DNA of 51,882 nt from Tieghemiomyces parasiticus (lineage: Eukaryota > Kickxellomycota > Dimargaritomycetes > Dimargaritales > Dimargaritaceae). The stretch's first letter is position 1. Each line of letters opens with the position of its first letter. Shown here piece after piece: positions 11,866 through 22,068 of the stretch. Under the pieces are notes generated by a model that saw only the letters and a list, made by a program, of their open reading frames with translations, had not been told where the DNA came from and ran no database searches. The DNA is taken from assembly GCA_027575765.1 (NCBI GenBank), contig JANBPT010000236.1:1-51882 (forward strand), given 5' to 3'. A program made the position numbers and the translations under genes.

Positions 11866-11881
11866 GGGCCTTTAAAGGCCC
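11866..11881. repeat. 16-nt perfect palindrome
   Basis: GGGCCTTTAAAGGCCC is a perfect inverted repeat in spacer DNA. A palindrome of this kind could bind a dimeric regulator, but no gene start lies close by. Confidence 0.8.
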
Positions 11882-12392
11882 TCCCGGTGGACTATATACT
11901 TATGTCGTGGCTTATTATTAATATTTAACTAAGCGTACCTCGACGCCCATCACTCCGGGGGACGTATTAGCATTACCACGTCCAGCTACTTAGTCAATTG
12001 AAGAAGTATCTTCGCTTATGGAAATGTCTTTCGGCGGGCCTGGTCTTCTCTTTTAACAATGTAACGGTACCTTTATCTTACATGGTAGTCGTTTTATCGG
12101 AACTGGCAAGAAAATTTAGATGGGTCCATAGTCTAGCAGTACATTATACACTATCCAGATAAGACTGCACTGTCCCTAATGATTCCCCAACTTACTGCCT
12201 TCAGTCCTGGTTGCAATTTTGCCAATGCTCTCCATCTACGTCCGGGACTTCGATGCGCGCCTTGTCACGCTTCACAAGACAATGTCACCCATGTACCTCA
12301 GATCTCGTAGGGGAATACCTCATGTATTGCGGCAACACCGATAAACCTTGTCGTTTTATAAAATAAAGCCGACCAAACGGTCTAGTCCAGTA

Positions 12393-12417
12393 CCCCCCCC
12401 CTCCCTCCCCCCCCCCC
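12393..12417. repeat. C-rich tract
   Basis: A run of 9 C and a run of 11 C separated by a short TCCCT spacer, in an otherwise AT-rich spacer. Confidence 0.85.
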
Positions 12418-14128
12418 TACGTAACTTCAGCGCCGGGGCTTACTACATACCGACGGAAAGCCAGCACACAACGAACTCGACCAGGGAGGGTAGGTCATTA
12501 CTCTAGTATAGAAGGCACCAAGTTTTCGAGTTTGGCGAAACTTGAGGTCTCAAACCTCGGTACTACAGATCAAATCCAGAAACATTCAATGCGAAAAAAA
12601 ATCAAACGGGTACACCTTATTTTAGAATTGGACCACTCCTCACTTCACAGCGTACCCTCTACCTCTCCATCATGTCGACTTTTGAAGCGCTATTCCTCAT
12701 CCAATCTGCCTCCAAGTTACCAACCGTGATCATACAGTGCAACGATGATGTGAGAAAATCCCTCCACATACTACGCTTCCAACGATCCAACACTATTGGC
12801 CTAATGCCGCCTTTTACTAATTGTGATCGGTTACCCTTTTGCGACCACCAATGGCTCTTGATGTCAAAAGCTACATAACTATGGGGCGTAACTCACCCTT
12901 TCGCAAAAGTAACCATGACCAAGTGATAAGCTTCCTGCCGTTGATACTTCGATGTTAAGGACGCCCAGAAGTACCAACTTGGGGAAAAAAATAGTCAAGC
13001 GCCGCTCAAACGAATAATCACCCTTCTATTGAACATCACTTAATCCTTATACCCACTTTTACTACCATTGCTACCCTCCACACGCCGAAAAGTAGACTTT
13101 TAAAAAATCTTGCACTACTTCCTTTACTACTAGCCCTCTACGCCACCTTTAATATCAACACCTCCCACCATTGCCAATAACTCTCTTCGCCTTCTCTGAG
13201 AGTCTGTCTTCCTCCGTCCCCTCAGCACGCTTTCCTTACAACCGTTAAAATGACTGCTTATCTACTCCCCGTAGGGAGGTCGATCCCATTCATTACATTC
13301 GTCACTACCCGGTGACACCCAGAAACAAGACCTCAAAAATCAAGTGTGCCCCTACGCAGCCTCTCCGAGCCACCGCCCGACAGACGTTACCGAGCCTTCC
13401 GTGTAACTGTCAGAGGCACTCGCTTGACCAGGAGCTTCACCACTTAGCACCTAATATCAGCTTGGGCACCCGCCCTTCTCTTTGGTGCAGCCGCCGCCTG
13501 TTAGCCTACTATACGTACCGTTTGGCATTTGTAGCACTCCTCTCCTCTGGCTGACCCTTTGACTCTCTAATAAACCCACCCTGTTTGTCCCCTATTCCAG
13601 CCACTAAGTGGGCAATCAAGGTGCTTGGTATCTCCCCCGGTCTCGTGCAACTATCAAGGTTTAAACCACAGCCAGTAAGGCAAACATTTTTCCAGTTAAG
13701 AGAGTCAAACAGCGAAATAGAAGGGCCGGTATCCATAGTAGTTACGCCAGTGTCCGCTGATAACGGACAATGAGAGCGCCCACCTCTCAAACTGCTAGTT
13801 CCCAGACAGGGTTCCCTGCCACAGGGCGCCATTTAACTCAACACTGAGCCTCTCTGCCATTTCACGAGTGCACCCCAACCAGCCCCGCGGTACACAGACT
13901 GCTTTCCGCCCCTCCCGCCCCCTCCCATTCTAACCCAGTTTCACTTCTACCACTTTTCACTGTCTGTTGTAAGATACATATTTTCTCATTCGCATGATTA
14001 CCCATCCCCACTCGGCTCTCTCTCCCATCCCCCTACCCTTCCAAGGAGAACCATCAGCCCTCCATCTACGCCTACTAAAGGTAACCGTCTCCAATTGAAA
14101 CAGACGCAACCCTGACGCCACACCCGCC

Positions 14129-15387
14129 ATGGGTCTCCGTCACCGATTCCTGCCGACCTTTCGACGCAACCAAGCCGTAAGTAACAAGCCATGGCTATCG
14201 ATTTATCCGAAAAGGCTGGAATGAAGGGGCAGTTGAGTCAATTCCCCCATGTCGCATCCCTATTTTGGCCCTTGGAAGCGGAAGTCCTGTTTCCCGCTAC
14301 TGTGCTTCTGGAATACCTCACCTACCACAGGTAACCGACCCTGCATCTGTCGACACTTCCGTACCCCCACTTTCCTTACCCCACCAATTAGTCAAACCAT
14401 GCTGGGTTTAGCACATCCAACATCGATGTGGGCCGGGACCGCGAGGAGGAGGACGAGGAGGAAGAGCCCCAGGGTACGGAACGCTTCGACGTGATTTACG
14501 AGAACCAGAGGGGGCTCTATCTCTTCGGCGTCCCCAAGTTTAACAGCAAGTTGCTCTTCCATGCCGACCCGCCGGCTTGGTACGACGGTTACAATTTCGC
14601 GCTGGCAGATATTCATTCGTACCAGCTGCCCGACCCCAGCTGGGAGTGGGTATATGACCAGTGGTGCGTAGACATGTCGGACGACGTGGATGAAGAGGGC
14701 TGGACCTACTCCATCAGTTTCGGCCTTCCTTGGTGGCACGGTAGGTTAACCACGCAATGAAGAAAACTGTTGCCTTTTAGGCAAGTTCGAGGTCATCACC
14801 TCTACGGCCATTGGCTCACCTTAAACATACCACATCTTCTTCGTCTCCTCCTCTCCGCGATTGTTTTTCTTCGTTTTTTAGGCGCACATCGACCGTGGAA
14901 GGCCTTTGTGCGCCGCCGGCGTTGGATCCGACTCCGGCGCAAGCACGGGCGCATCGGTCTCTCGGGTAACCCAACGCCGGACGTTCCACGTTCCAAACGG
15001 TCCTCGGCGGCCTCGCGCGTCAATGACGACGACGAAGACTACAACCCGGCCGTGGAGTTATTTGGCCAGCTGCGAGCCATGAAAACGGACCGGCAACGAC
15101 TCGATACCCTAGTCGAGTGGCTAGAAACGGAAGACGGGGCCGTGGTCGTCCAGCACCTCATTCCGCACCTTCTCCCGCAACTCGAGTACGAAACGAGCAA
15201 GACGCAGTTTCTACAGCTGCTCGAGGATTACGGACTGGCCCCCGAGCGGTACAAGCACGAAATCCAGCCCCCAGCATTCTTTTCCGACCGCAAGCAGCTG
15301 GATGGCATGCTCAACCCTACCCCACCTGCTACCCGCGCACAGACCTTCCGTGGTGCCTCCAGCAATGCCCGACCTCTTCGCTACTAG
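14129..15387 (+). CDS. DysF (peroxin/ferlin) domain protein, Spo73-like
   Basis: Four-exon model: 14129-14176, 14233-14330, 14412-14740 and 14882-15387, giving 326 aa with all phases matching and GT-AG introns of 56, 81 and 141 nt. Exon 3 holds an acidic stretch, then the DysF N-terminal half: FDVIYENQRG and, further on, DPSWEWVYDQWCVDM followed by DVDEEGWTYS. The last intron is removed within the WHG codon triplet, and exon 4 restarts the DysF C-terminal half with AHRPWKAFVRRRRW, exactly as the family requires. The remainder is a helical, charged C-terminal region unique to this protein by eye. Family members act at membranes (peroxisome biogenesis, ferlins; yeast Spo73 in prospore membrane growth). 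The last two exons are secure. The first two rest only on splice signals and phase, so the true N-terminus may differ. Confidence 0.85.
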
Positions 15388-16300
15388 TGACCTACTGCAT
15401 CCTCCCTCTCTGCCTTGTGTTCATTTTTTAACCTCGATTTCTGATTTATATGGCTTTGCCATCCTTCGTCAAAACCCTGTACTACTACCACTTTTATTTT
15501 ATTTCCTGCGTCGAGATGTCTAAGTAACTAAAAAATTACACCACGTATAGTACTCAGTCAAGTATCCATTTAGGCAAAGGAAGAACCTCCTACCTGAGCT
15601 GCACAGCGAGTTGGCACTAGCTCTATATCCAGGTAATCCTTGTAGTCACTGACCTGACAACAGATAAAGTTGGGAGGGGGGAGATTTTAGGCTGCTCAAG
15701 CGACAGTAGGTCACCTTCAGGATACAATGTCCAGCGACCAGAACCAGCTGGTGGCTCGTTGAGTAAACCCCGGATCCCACTGTCGGTGACAACCATGCCT
15801 AGCGATAGTCCTTGGCATATGTTAAGATCTTGGGAAAAGCAACTACACATAACACCAGTTGGCGGTACTGGTAGACAACGATGTAGGGTAACTCGCGAGC
15901 TACATACATGCGTAATTCCAACTCGAGGCTCGGAGATGCCAATCGACATGAAAGGTATGGCTGATCCGGGTCAACCACCTACGGGTTATTCGTGGCTTTA
16001 CTTCTGGGAAGGTCAGGGTCCTGGACATCCCAGGTGACTGATAGACAGTTGGAGGCGGCTGGTCTGGGCTTGTAAAAACAACTCGAAGAAGGTTTACTTC
16101 AAGCGTCAAGTCATGTCAAACACAGCTAGGCATCACCTACGAGGTCAGGGTCTAAGACCTCCTTTTAAACAGCATCAGGTTTTAATCGCCACCTGGGATC
16201 GTCACCATTTGTAATTCAATAGACGCAAACGACAAAGTTTATACAAAAAATAATTGATAACTTTGGTAGTACTTTAGGGGGAAGTGGAAACATTATCATC
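15388..16300. other. Spacer between DysF and orphan secreted genes
   Basis: About 0.9 kb of convergent intergenic DNA: the DysF gene reads in from the left and the orphan secreted gene reads in from the right. Only short motif-free frames are present. No RNA gene or repeat was seen. Confidence 0.5.
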
Positions 16301-17281
16301 TCAAGGTGAGGGAAGGCCCGTTCGCGAGAGCGTATGTTCGTTCCCAATGCTATTTCGCCTGTTAATGACCTTGTCAACGTGCTGGACGTTAAACTTGTAT
16401 AGCTGATCTCTAATGTCAGCGTCGGTAAGCTCATCAAGCTGCATAGGTTCGAGAATGACATAGGAGCCAAACGGACGGAGATGACTTGAAACGATACTAG
16501 GTAGTTTGGCACACGTGTCTGTCTCAAAGTCAAACAGGGCTTCAGTGACCAGCCTGTCGCTGGCGTAGTCCAAGTAAGTGAGGTAAAGCCGACCGGGGAA
16601 TAAAGACTCTTCGCTGTTTGTACTGACTCGGGAGTACAATATGTCAACGACAGAAACCACTACCTTGTAAACACCTACCCACGGTGCCGGGTTAGTAATA
16701 TCTAAACGTGTTAAAACGCCTTTAAGGTGACTCTGGTATGTCATCTGGCTCCTAGATGGGCTCATAAGGGCTTCGGAACGGGTGGTCGCCTTCAGTTCTT
16801 CGCATAAACTGATCATTTTGGAATCAAGAATCACCTTCAGGTACTCATCTTCCGAGAGGTGGGACTGAGGCCCCAAGTGACGAGCTGGCTTGGTTACACC
16901 TTGAAGGTCATGGGGGTATGAATTTGGTTGGGATATGGCAGGGCGCTGAGTGCGGCGCTTGCGTTCTATAGGGTCGTATCGGGCAACCCGGGGTTTTTTG
17001 GACTGCCCTACGGGGGGGCCGTCCTGCGAGTCGGGGTTATGATGGGTCCCAGCCTGTACCTGCTCATTAGCACCCGTCGCCTCAGGCCAGACGTTAGGCG
17101 GAAAAGTACCGACCTGGGCTACAGAGAACTGCGGACGGTTCCCAGGGGACCTGGCGACTCCAGTCACTGCGTGCCAGTCGCTACGGTCGGGTCCATGCGC
17201 CGAAGATTCTGAGGGAGAGTCAAAAGTGTAGACGTACGAGCTGGCCCAGGCTAAGATAAGGAAGACCACGGACGAACGCAT
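16301..17281 (-). CDS. Orphan secreted protein, 326 aa
   Basis: An uninterrupted minus-strand frame. I start it at the ATG at 17281 because that Met begins a clear signal peptide (SSVVFLILAWASSYVYTF), although the frame is open about 160 nt further upstream. Residues about 25-140 are Pro/Gly/Ser/Gln-rich and probably disordered, with a basic KRR at 108-110 that could be a Kex2-type processing site. Residues about 143-326 look folded, with alternating hydrophobic strands and only two cysteines (C160, C257). I recognise no domain. Codon use is relaxed (many A/T-ending codons) compared with ILV2 or the chitinase, as often seen in lineage-specific secreted genes. A TATTTAA element lies about 120 nt upstream. 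It lies near the trypsin gene on the same strand. Function unknown; effector or wall protein are both possible. Confidence 0.75.
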   Translation of the reverse strand: MRSSVVFLILAWASSYVYTFDSPSESSAHGPDRSDWHAVTGVARSPGNRPQFSVAQVGTFPPNVWPEATGANEQVQAGTHHNPDSQDGPPVGQSKKPRVARYDPIERKRRTQRPAISQPNSYPHDLQGVTKPARHLGPQSHLSEDEYLKVILDSKMISLCEELKATTRSEALMSPSRSQMTYQSHLKGVLTRLDITNPAPWVGVYKVVVSVVDILYSRVSTNSEESLFPGRLYLTYLDYASDRLVTEALFDFETDTCAKLPSIVSSHLRPFGSYVILEPMQLDELTDADIRDQLYKFNVQHVDKVINRRNSIGNEHTLSRTGLPSP

Positions 17282-18364
17282 GGTAACGGAAGCACGCTCG
17301 CTGGTACACACGGCAAGGTGGGTGGCTGAGTGATAGGAAACAGGAAGAGCGAGGGGAAAGGTGTGCGAAGGTGGATGGCTGAAGGAGGGGCCCGCGTGCC
17401 AATTAAATACGATACAGTGTTGGTGCCTGGAGGAAGGGTGCATCCATTAAATAAACCAAGCGGGTGAGGGCACTGAAGAGGGGAAGCGTCGCAGTCCTGA
17501 TAACTGACATGGTAATCATTGAGCGGTTTCCTAGCATGGACAGCAGAGCGAGAGCGCCCACTCCTTGGTGGAAGGGCTGGTGGGAAATTCACTGAAGTGC
17601 AGGTGGTGGATGGGCGGTCGCACCAGAAAACAGCGCCACTTTTCCCATCCGTCCCTTTCGCTGCTCAACAGAAACACCAGTGGTGACACCTACCGCCAAG
17701 CGGCTACTGGTGAGTGGCACAGGGTGCCATCGTGCGGCGATTACTCCCCTCTTGTCCCTGGTTGCCTCCAGCGTGAGGTGGGGCATATTGGTGAGTGCGT
17801 ACCAGGCGCCTCCGAAAAAGAGAATACCGAGGTCTATAGGGTGCCAGCTCCCCCTGGGCGGTCTAGCCTGTCGATGTGGGGGTTGCGGAATAGTAAGCAA
17901 TAGGCCGCAATGGAGTTGTACGGCTGGTCGTAGTGGCGCAAAGCGGGAGCACGTTGCTCCCTCCGACCAAGAATATCGGTTTCCGCTGTAGCAATCCCGG
18001 CGGGGATATCGGCACTGGTACCAGCAAAGTCCGGCAAGCAGGACACCCAACAAACGGTAGCAAGATCTCGGAATTCGGGGTGGGAAAAATATGAGGTAAG
18101 GATTGGGAGACTACCGATGGCCCTGCCTAGTTTGTAAGGTGAATCACCATCCATTATTAGCAATTACTAGGCGGGAATGTACCAAGTAAATGACATGACC
18201 GGTCCCAATAAAATTACCGCGGAAACCGCCACCAAGTTGGGCAGCGCATCACTGCAAACAAGCCCAATGAAGGAATTGTACGGAGAGGTTAAAGCCACGA
18301 CTATGGCGGATGCCCTCTACTAAGCGGGGAGAGGGATAGGGTTGCACGCACGATGCCAACCATT
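17282..18364. other. Spacer upstream of the orphan secreted gene
   Basis: About 1.1 kb between two minus-strand genes. It holds the promoter of the orphan secreted gene, including a TATTTAA-type element near 17402-17408. A longer minus-strand frame (17589-18053) has no ATG-linked signal, domain or splice support and is not called. Confidence 0.5.
17402..17408 (-). promoter_or_regulatory. TATA-like element of the orphan secreted gene
   Basis: Read on the minus strand, TATTTAA lies about 120 nt upstream of the ATG at 17281. The position matches that of the TATA box in the chitinase gene. Confidence 0.4.
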
Positions 18365-19225
18365 TCAGGCCTGACCAAGTAGCCTTTGTTTTGTAATCCC
18401 GGTGGTCCGTGCTATCCAGTCCACGTAATACGCCGGACGGGTGTAGAACGCCGCGACGGTGTTGGTGCCGCAGTCGGCAGTGGTGGACCCTGGGTTGCGC
18501 CCGTAGCTTGTGAGCCCGGCAAGCTGGTAGGTCCTCCCGTTATTGTAGAGCAGGGGACCGCCGGAATCACCCTGACAGGTATCATGGCCCTCATTATGGG
18601 CGGCACATAGCTGGGGGCCATTCTGGCTGGTAAAGTCCGAATCGGCCGCGTGGCAGTCACCCGTGGGCCCCACCGTGATTTCCACCTGGCGGAGGTCGTC
18701 CGTCGCCCTCCCGGTGTTGCTAGTCTTGCCCCACCCAACGGCCAGCAGGACGTCGCCATCCTTGATCTGCGAATTGGCCAGGGCCACCACCCGAGTGCCG
18801 CCATTGAGTTTGACGGCCTTCTCGAGCCTAAGGAGGGCAATGTCGTTCCTAAGTTTTGTGTAATCGTAGTCCGGGTGCACCGAGACCTTGCGGATCCGGT
18901 ACACGCTAGCCTGTTTGACGCTGTTGCTGCCGACCCCAGCGGTCACGGCGGAGGCTGAAATGGGGGTGCCGCTTTGACGATCGGTCAAACAGTGCGCCGC
19001 CGTCAGCACATAGCGGTCAGATATCAGCGACCCGCCGCATAGTCCGAGCGTACCCTTCGAGACCACACTGAGTGCCACGGCGAACGGATAGGGGCGGCCG
19101 TTGACCTTGGACCCGCCAATGATGCGCCCAAAGCTACTGGCCTTGAGGGGTGTAGTGGTCGGAGCGGCTTGGGCCATAGCCAGGAGCAGGCCCAGGGCAG
19201 GAATAGTGGTCAGGGGAGCGCGCAT
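18365..19225 (-). CDS. Secreted trypsin-like serine protease (family S1)
   Basis: Intronless 286-aa preproprotease. Residues 1-20 are a signal peptide ending AMAQA. A short propeptide follows and ends at R34, so cleavage before I35 would create the IIGG N-terminus typical of active trypsins. The catalytic triad is complete: H78 in TAAHC, D128 in NDIALL, and S221 in CQGDSGGP. The residue six before the catalytic Ser is D215, equivalent to chymotrypsin D189, which predicts cleavage after Lys/Arg. Cysteines around the His loop (C63, C79) and the Ser loop (C217 and a C-terminal partner) suit the usual disulfides. Extracellular trypsins occur in scattered fungi, often in those that attack animals or other fungi. 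Only the biological target is unknown. Confidence 0.97.
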   Translation of the reverse strand: MRAPLTTIPALGLLLAMAQAAPTTTPLKASSFGRIIGGSKVNGRPYPFAVALSVVSKGTLGLCGGSLISDRYVLTAAHCLTDRQSGTPISASAVTAGVGSNSVKQASVYRIRKVSVHPDYDYTKLRNDIALLRLEKAVKLNGGTRVVALANSQIKDGDVLLAVGWGKTSNTGRATDDLRQVEITVGPTGDCHAADSDFTSQNGPQLCAAHNEGHDTCQGDSGGPLLYNNGRTYQLAGLTSYGRNPGSTTADCGTNTVAAFYTRPAYYVDWIARTTGITKQRLLGQA

Positions 19226-19304
19226 TCTGACTAACGGTTGAGAGGGAAAGCGTCGAATGCAGGGCTTACTGCAGCCAAGCTCTCAGTAATCAATTTGTAT
19301 ATGG

Positions 19305-19311
19305 ATATATA
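19305..19311 (-). promoter_or_regulatory. TATA box of the trypsin gene
   Basis: TATATAT on the minus strand lies about 80 nt upstream of the trypsin ATG at 19225. It implies a short leader of about 50 nt. Confidence 0.55.
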
Positions 19312-21933
19312 GTAGAGGAAGGTGAGGAGGTGGGTCCGGTAGGTGATTGGCAATAACTACGGCAGCGAGGAGGAGGGGGGAGGGGAAGGAGCAAACTGGC
19401 CTGCTATATACTCCGTCATGGCAATGGGCCACCCGAATTGGACCTGGAAAAGGCAATGGACTGGCCTTTCCCGTGCCCATGACCCATCCTGCACATGTAG
19501 CCCAGGTGGGGCAACCACAGCACAGCCAACCACTTGCTTATCCTACGGTAGACTTACGTAGTACCCTGTGGATTTGCTGTGATTATAATACAATAAAGAC
19601 GGATGATAGCCGTGCCTGACCGACCACTCCCGGTACACTCTGACGGTGGTGGAATAGTACTAATACTTACCAGCAGAGCCCCATCACGGGACAGGGGTGG
19701 GGTAAATGCCAGGTCAGGCCCCTCTCCCTGGAAACACCGTTGTGCCAACTGAACACAACTTGCGGATCCAAGGACGGTGTGCCGCCAGCCACAGGCTGAC
19801 CTGGCCCGCTGCATTGTGCTGAGGCGTATGGCCCATGGGAGGGACTGGTGACAAGTCGAACGTACCGACTAGGAAGGGTTGCAAGCAAGTTGGTCTAATA
19901 TTTCACGCAAAGTGATAAGTAGGTGTCCAAAGTGGCAATCCCCCCCTCCCCAACGGATCCGTGTCCAACATGTTGGAACTGTACACGAGTCCCAGGTATT
20001 GAACCGTGCCTATACAAGTACCTTTCTGGCCTAATGAATATGGATCCCTCACGCCCTACAGGTCCCCTTATATTGTCTCCCCAGCTGCCGTGGGTCCTAT
20101 AAGACCTCGCACCTGGATTAAGGAGTACATGTCTAACGGGCGTAGCTGGAAATCCCAGCCCTGGCAATGGGTTTGCTACTACGGAAGAAGGCCTGGCATG
20201 GAGTAGACGGGAGAGTAGCATCGACTATGCCACGACGTACTCAGGGCCGTATAGTCATGGCCCGTTTGTGCCATCCGAATGAAGGTAGTAGGACCCTGCT
20301 GGTATGACTCTGTCATCTTGATTGCCGCGAGCAGGCTACATCGGTGATCACTTCTTCCCTCTCCGTCTACTCGATGAGACAGACGCATCTACCAGCCAGT
20401 GATCGCCAGACGTGTGGTGCTCGCTGGAGGCCTCAGTGTCACAGCTTTGGCGCTTTTTTCTTTGAAGTGGGATGGGTTGGGCGTCACCTGGCAGAAAGTG
20501 CAAGGCCGGGGACACTCGTGGGAAGGAGGTGTGCAAGCAGGAACCTCCCTCCCGACGTAGTCAAAAATAGTAATGACGATAAAGGAGTCTAGGACTCCAT
20601 TGTAGTCGTCAAACTACAAAGAACAGATACTACACATGATCAAAGCCAAAAGGCTTGAATGGATTGTAAGGAACTGTGACAGGGGCGAGGCAGATCGCTA
20701 TTTATTAGACCTGCTATTAGGCAAGTGGATTATTCTGGCCAGTTGTGGGACCAATTTCAATTGCGGCATTACAACCCACGAGTAGTCCGGTCAGTTAACA
20801 GTAATTGTATGCCTGCTTTGCTTCCCCTGGACTGAACGGCACAGAATTATTATCGTTTATAAGATCCGAAAAAGGCAGGTAAGTACACAGCCAACTCCGG
20901 CCAATTGCTACCTGGCAGAAGTGCGAAATTTAAAACGCCCACTACTATCGTAACGACATTCAAATTTATTAATTGAGTAGCATGGCTCATGATCTACTCT
21001 TGCCGATGTCACTGCTCATCGGTAAAGGTGGGAGAGATACGATGCTCAACCACATTATGCAATTCCAGGCCCCTGTACAGGGCAACGCTAATAATGGTGG
21101 GGGGACTAATCTACACAAAATAAACCTTTGCATGATCCATGGTATTTGTGACATGATATAGACACACGGGTTTAGACGAGGACAGCGAAGTGGTCGAAAG
21201 GCAAGCCGTGCTAAAGCAGATTGTCCAATTGTTGATGGGGTTATGCTAGGTACCTGCCCTGGGTCGGGCGCTGCTTGATTTATTTCGTAGGGTCATGCTC
21301 TGGGTGTCCAGTTGGTATCTAGTACGTCGTTGCATCACATTTGTACATAGCTCACCATCCCTTCGGAATTGTACAACTTTACACAAAGCGGCCCGAGATG
21401 GTCAACAGCTACCGTTGAATCGGTAGATCAATGTCGGTCGCGAAATTGGTGAGCTGGTTTGTTCCTAGCCGGACGGGCTGTGCATAAAGAACTGGGGGGG
21501 GGTCGGGCTAGGATTCAACATGCAGACCATGTGAGTTAACTTGAAGACGTTTGAGCTTGACGCACGCGGAGCGCCGTATCGCAAACCTGACTTGATCGCC
21601 AACCTCGGTGAAGGTCTTAGCTTCCGCTTTATTCTTAAAGATGGGGGAGGTATACACACGACGTCAGGAGGACTTGGGAGAATAGATAGGTATGGACGGA
21701 AACTTCGATAGTGTTTAGACGGCTATAGCTCATTGGTAGAAAGGGCAAGTACAGGGCGACCAAGGCACAGGTTAGATGGGGGTGCCGGCCCGACCCCCTA
21801 CGCTGATGGAGCTACCTGGAATGAATGGTCCTCCGTGGCTTGTGACGTGGCCGTGACCTAGGCCGTACAAGTGGCCACTAAGAGAGGAGGAAGGGGTGGT
21901 CGATGGGAAGGGAAAAGAAAAGGCGAATGTGGA
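19312..21933. other. Spacer between trypsin and CAF1 genes
   Basis: About 2.6 kb, AT-richer from 20.6 to 21.5 kb, with a 9-G run at 21494-21502. Frames are short and motif-free. Its right end may hold a final CAF1 exon at 21934-21982 if the alternative splice described for that gene is used. Confidence 0.5.
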
Positions 21934-22068
21934 TTAGTACCAAGTTGTCAAGGCTAATGCTGTGCCTTCAGCGAACTGGTGCCTACCGGGCTCAGAGTTC
22001 TCCGCCCGCATGCTGGCTGGATATTGGCCAAGGTAGTCGCCATTACTTCCACCCGCATCCCGTCCTAC

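Larger units (their letters stand above)
10841..14128. other. Spacer between cyclin and DysF genes
   Basis: About 3.3 kb, AT-richer from about 11.5 to 13.3 kb. Short open frames (for example 12672-12878 and 13585-13773) lack motifs and splice support. It contains a 16-nt perfect palindrome at 11866-11881, two copies of AGGCGGCC flanking TATGGCCATA near 11632-11653, and a C-rich tract at 12393-12417. No gene is called. Confidence 0.5.

Noticed and set aside
12672..12878. ATG-initiated 68-codon frame
   Set aside because: Isolated in AT-rich spacer, no domain, no splice or promoter support.
13585..13773. Protein-like frame preceded by a CTATTCCAG acceptor-like site
   Set aside because: No start exon, no motif and no donor at the end; could not build a gene.
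17589..18053. 154-codon minus-strand frame upstream of the orphan secreted gene
   Set aside because: Compositionally odd (Cys/Pro/Arg/Trp mix), overlapped by equally long frames on the other strand, no motif.
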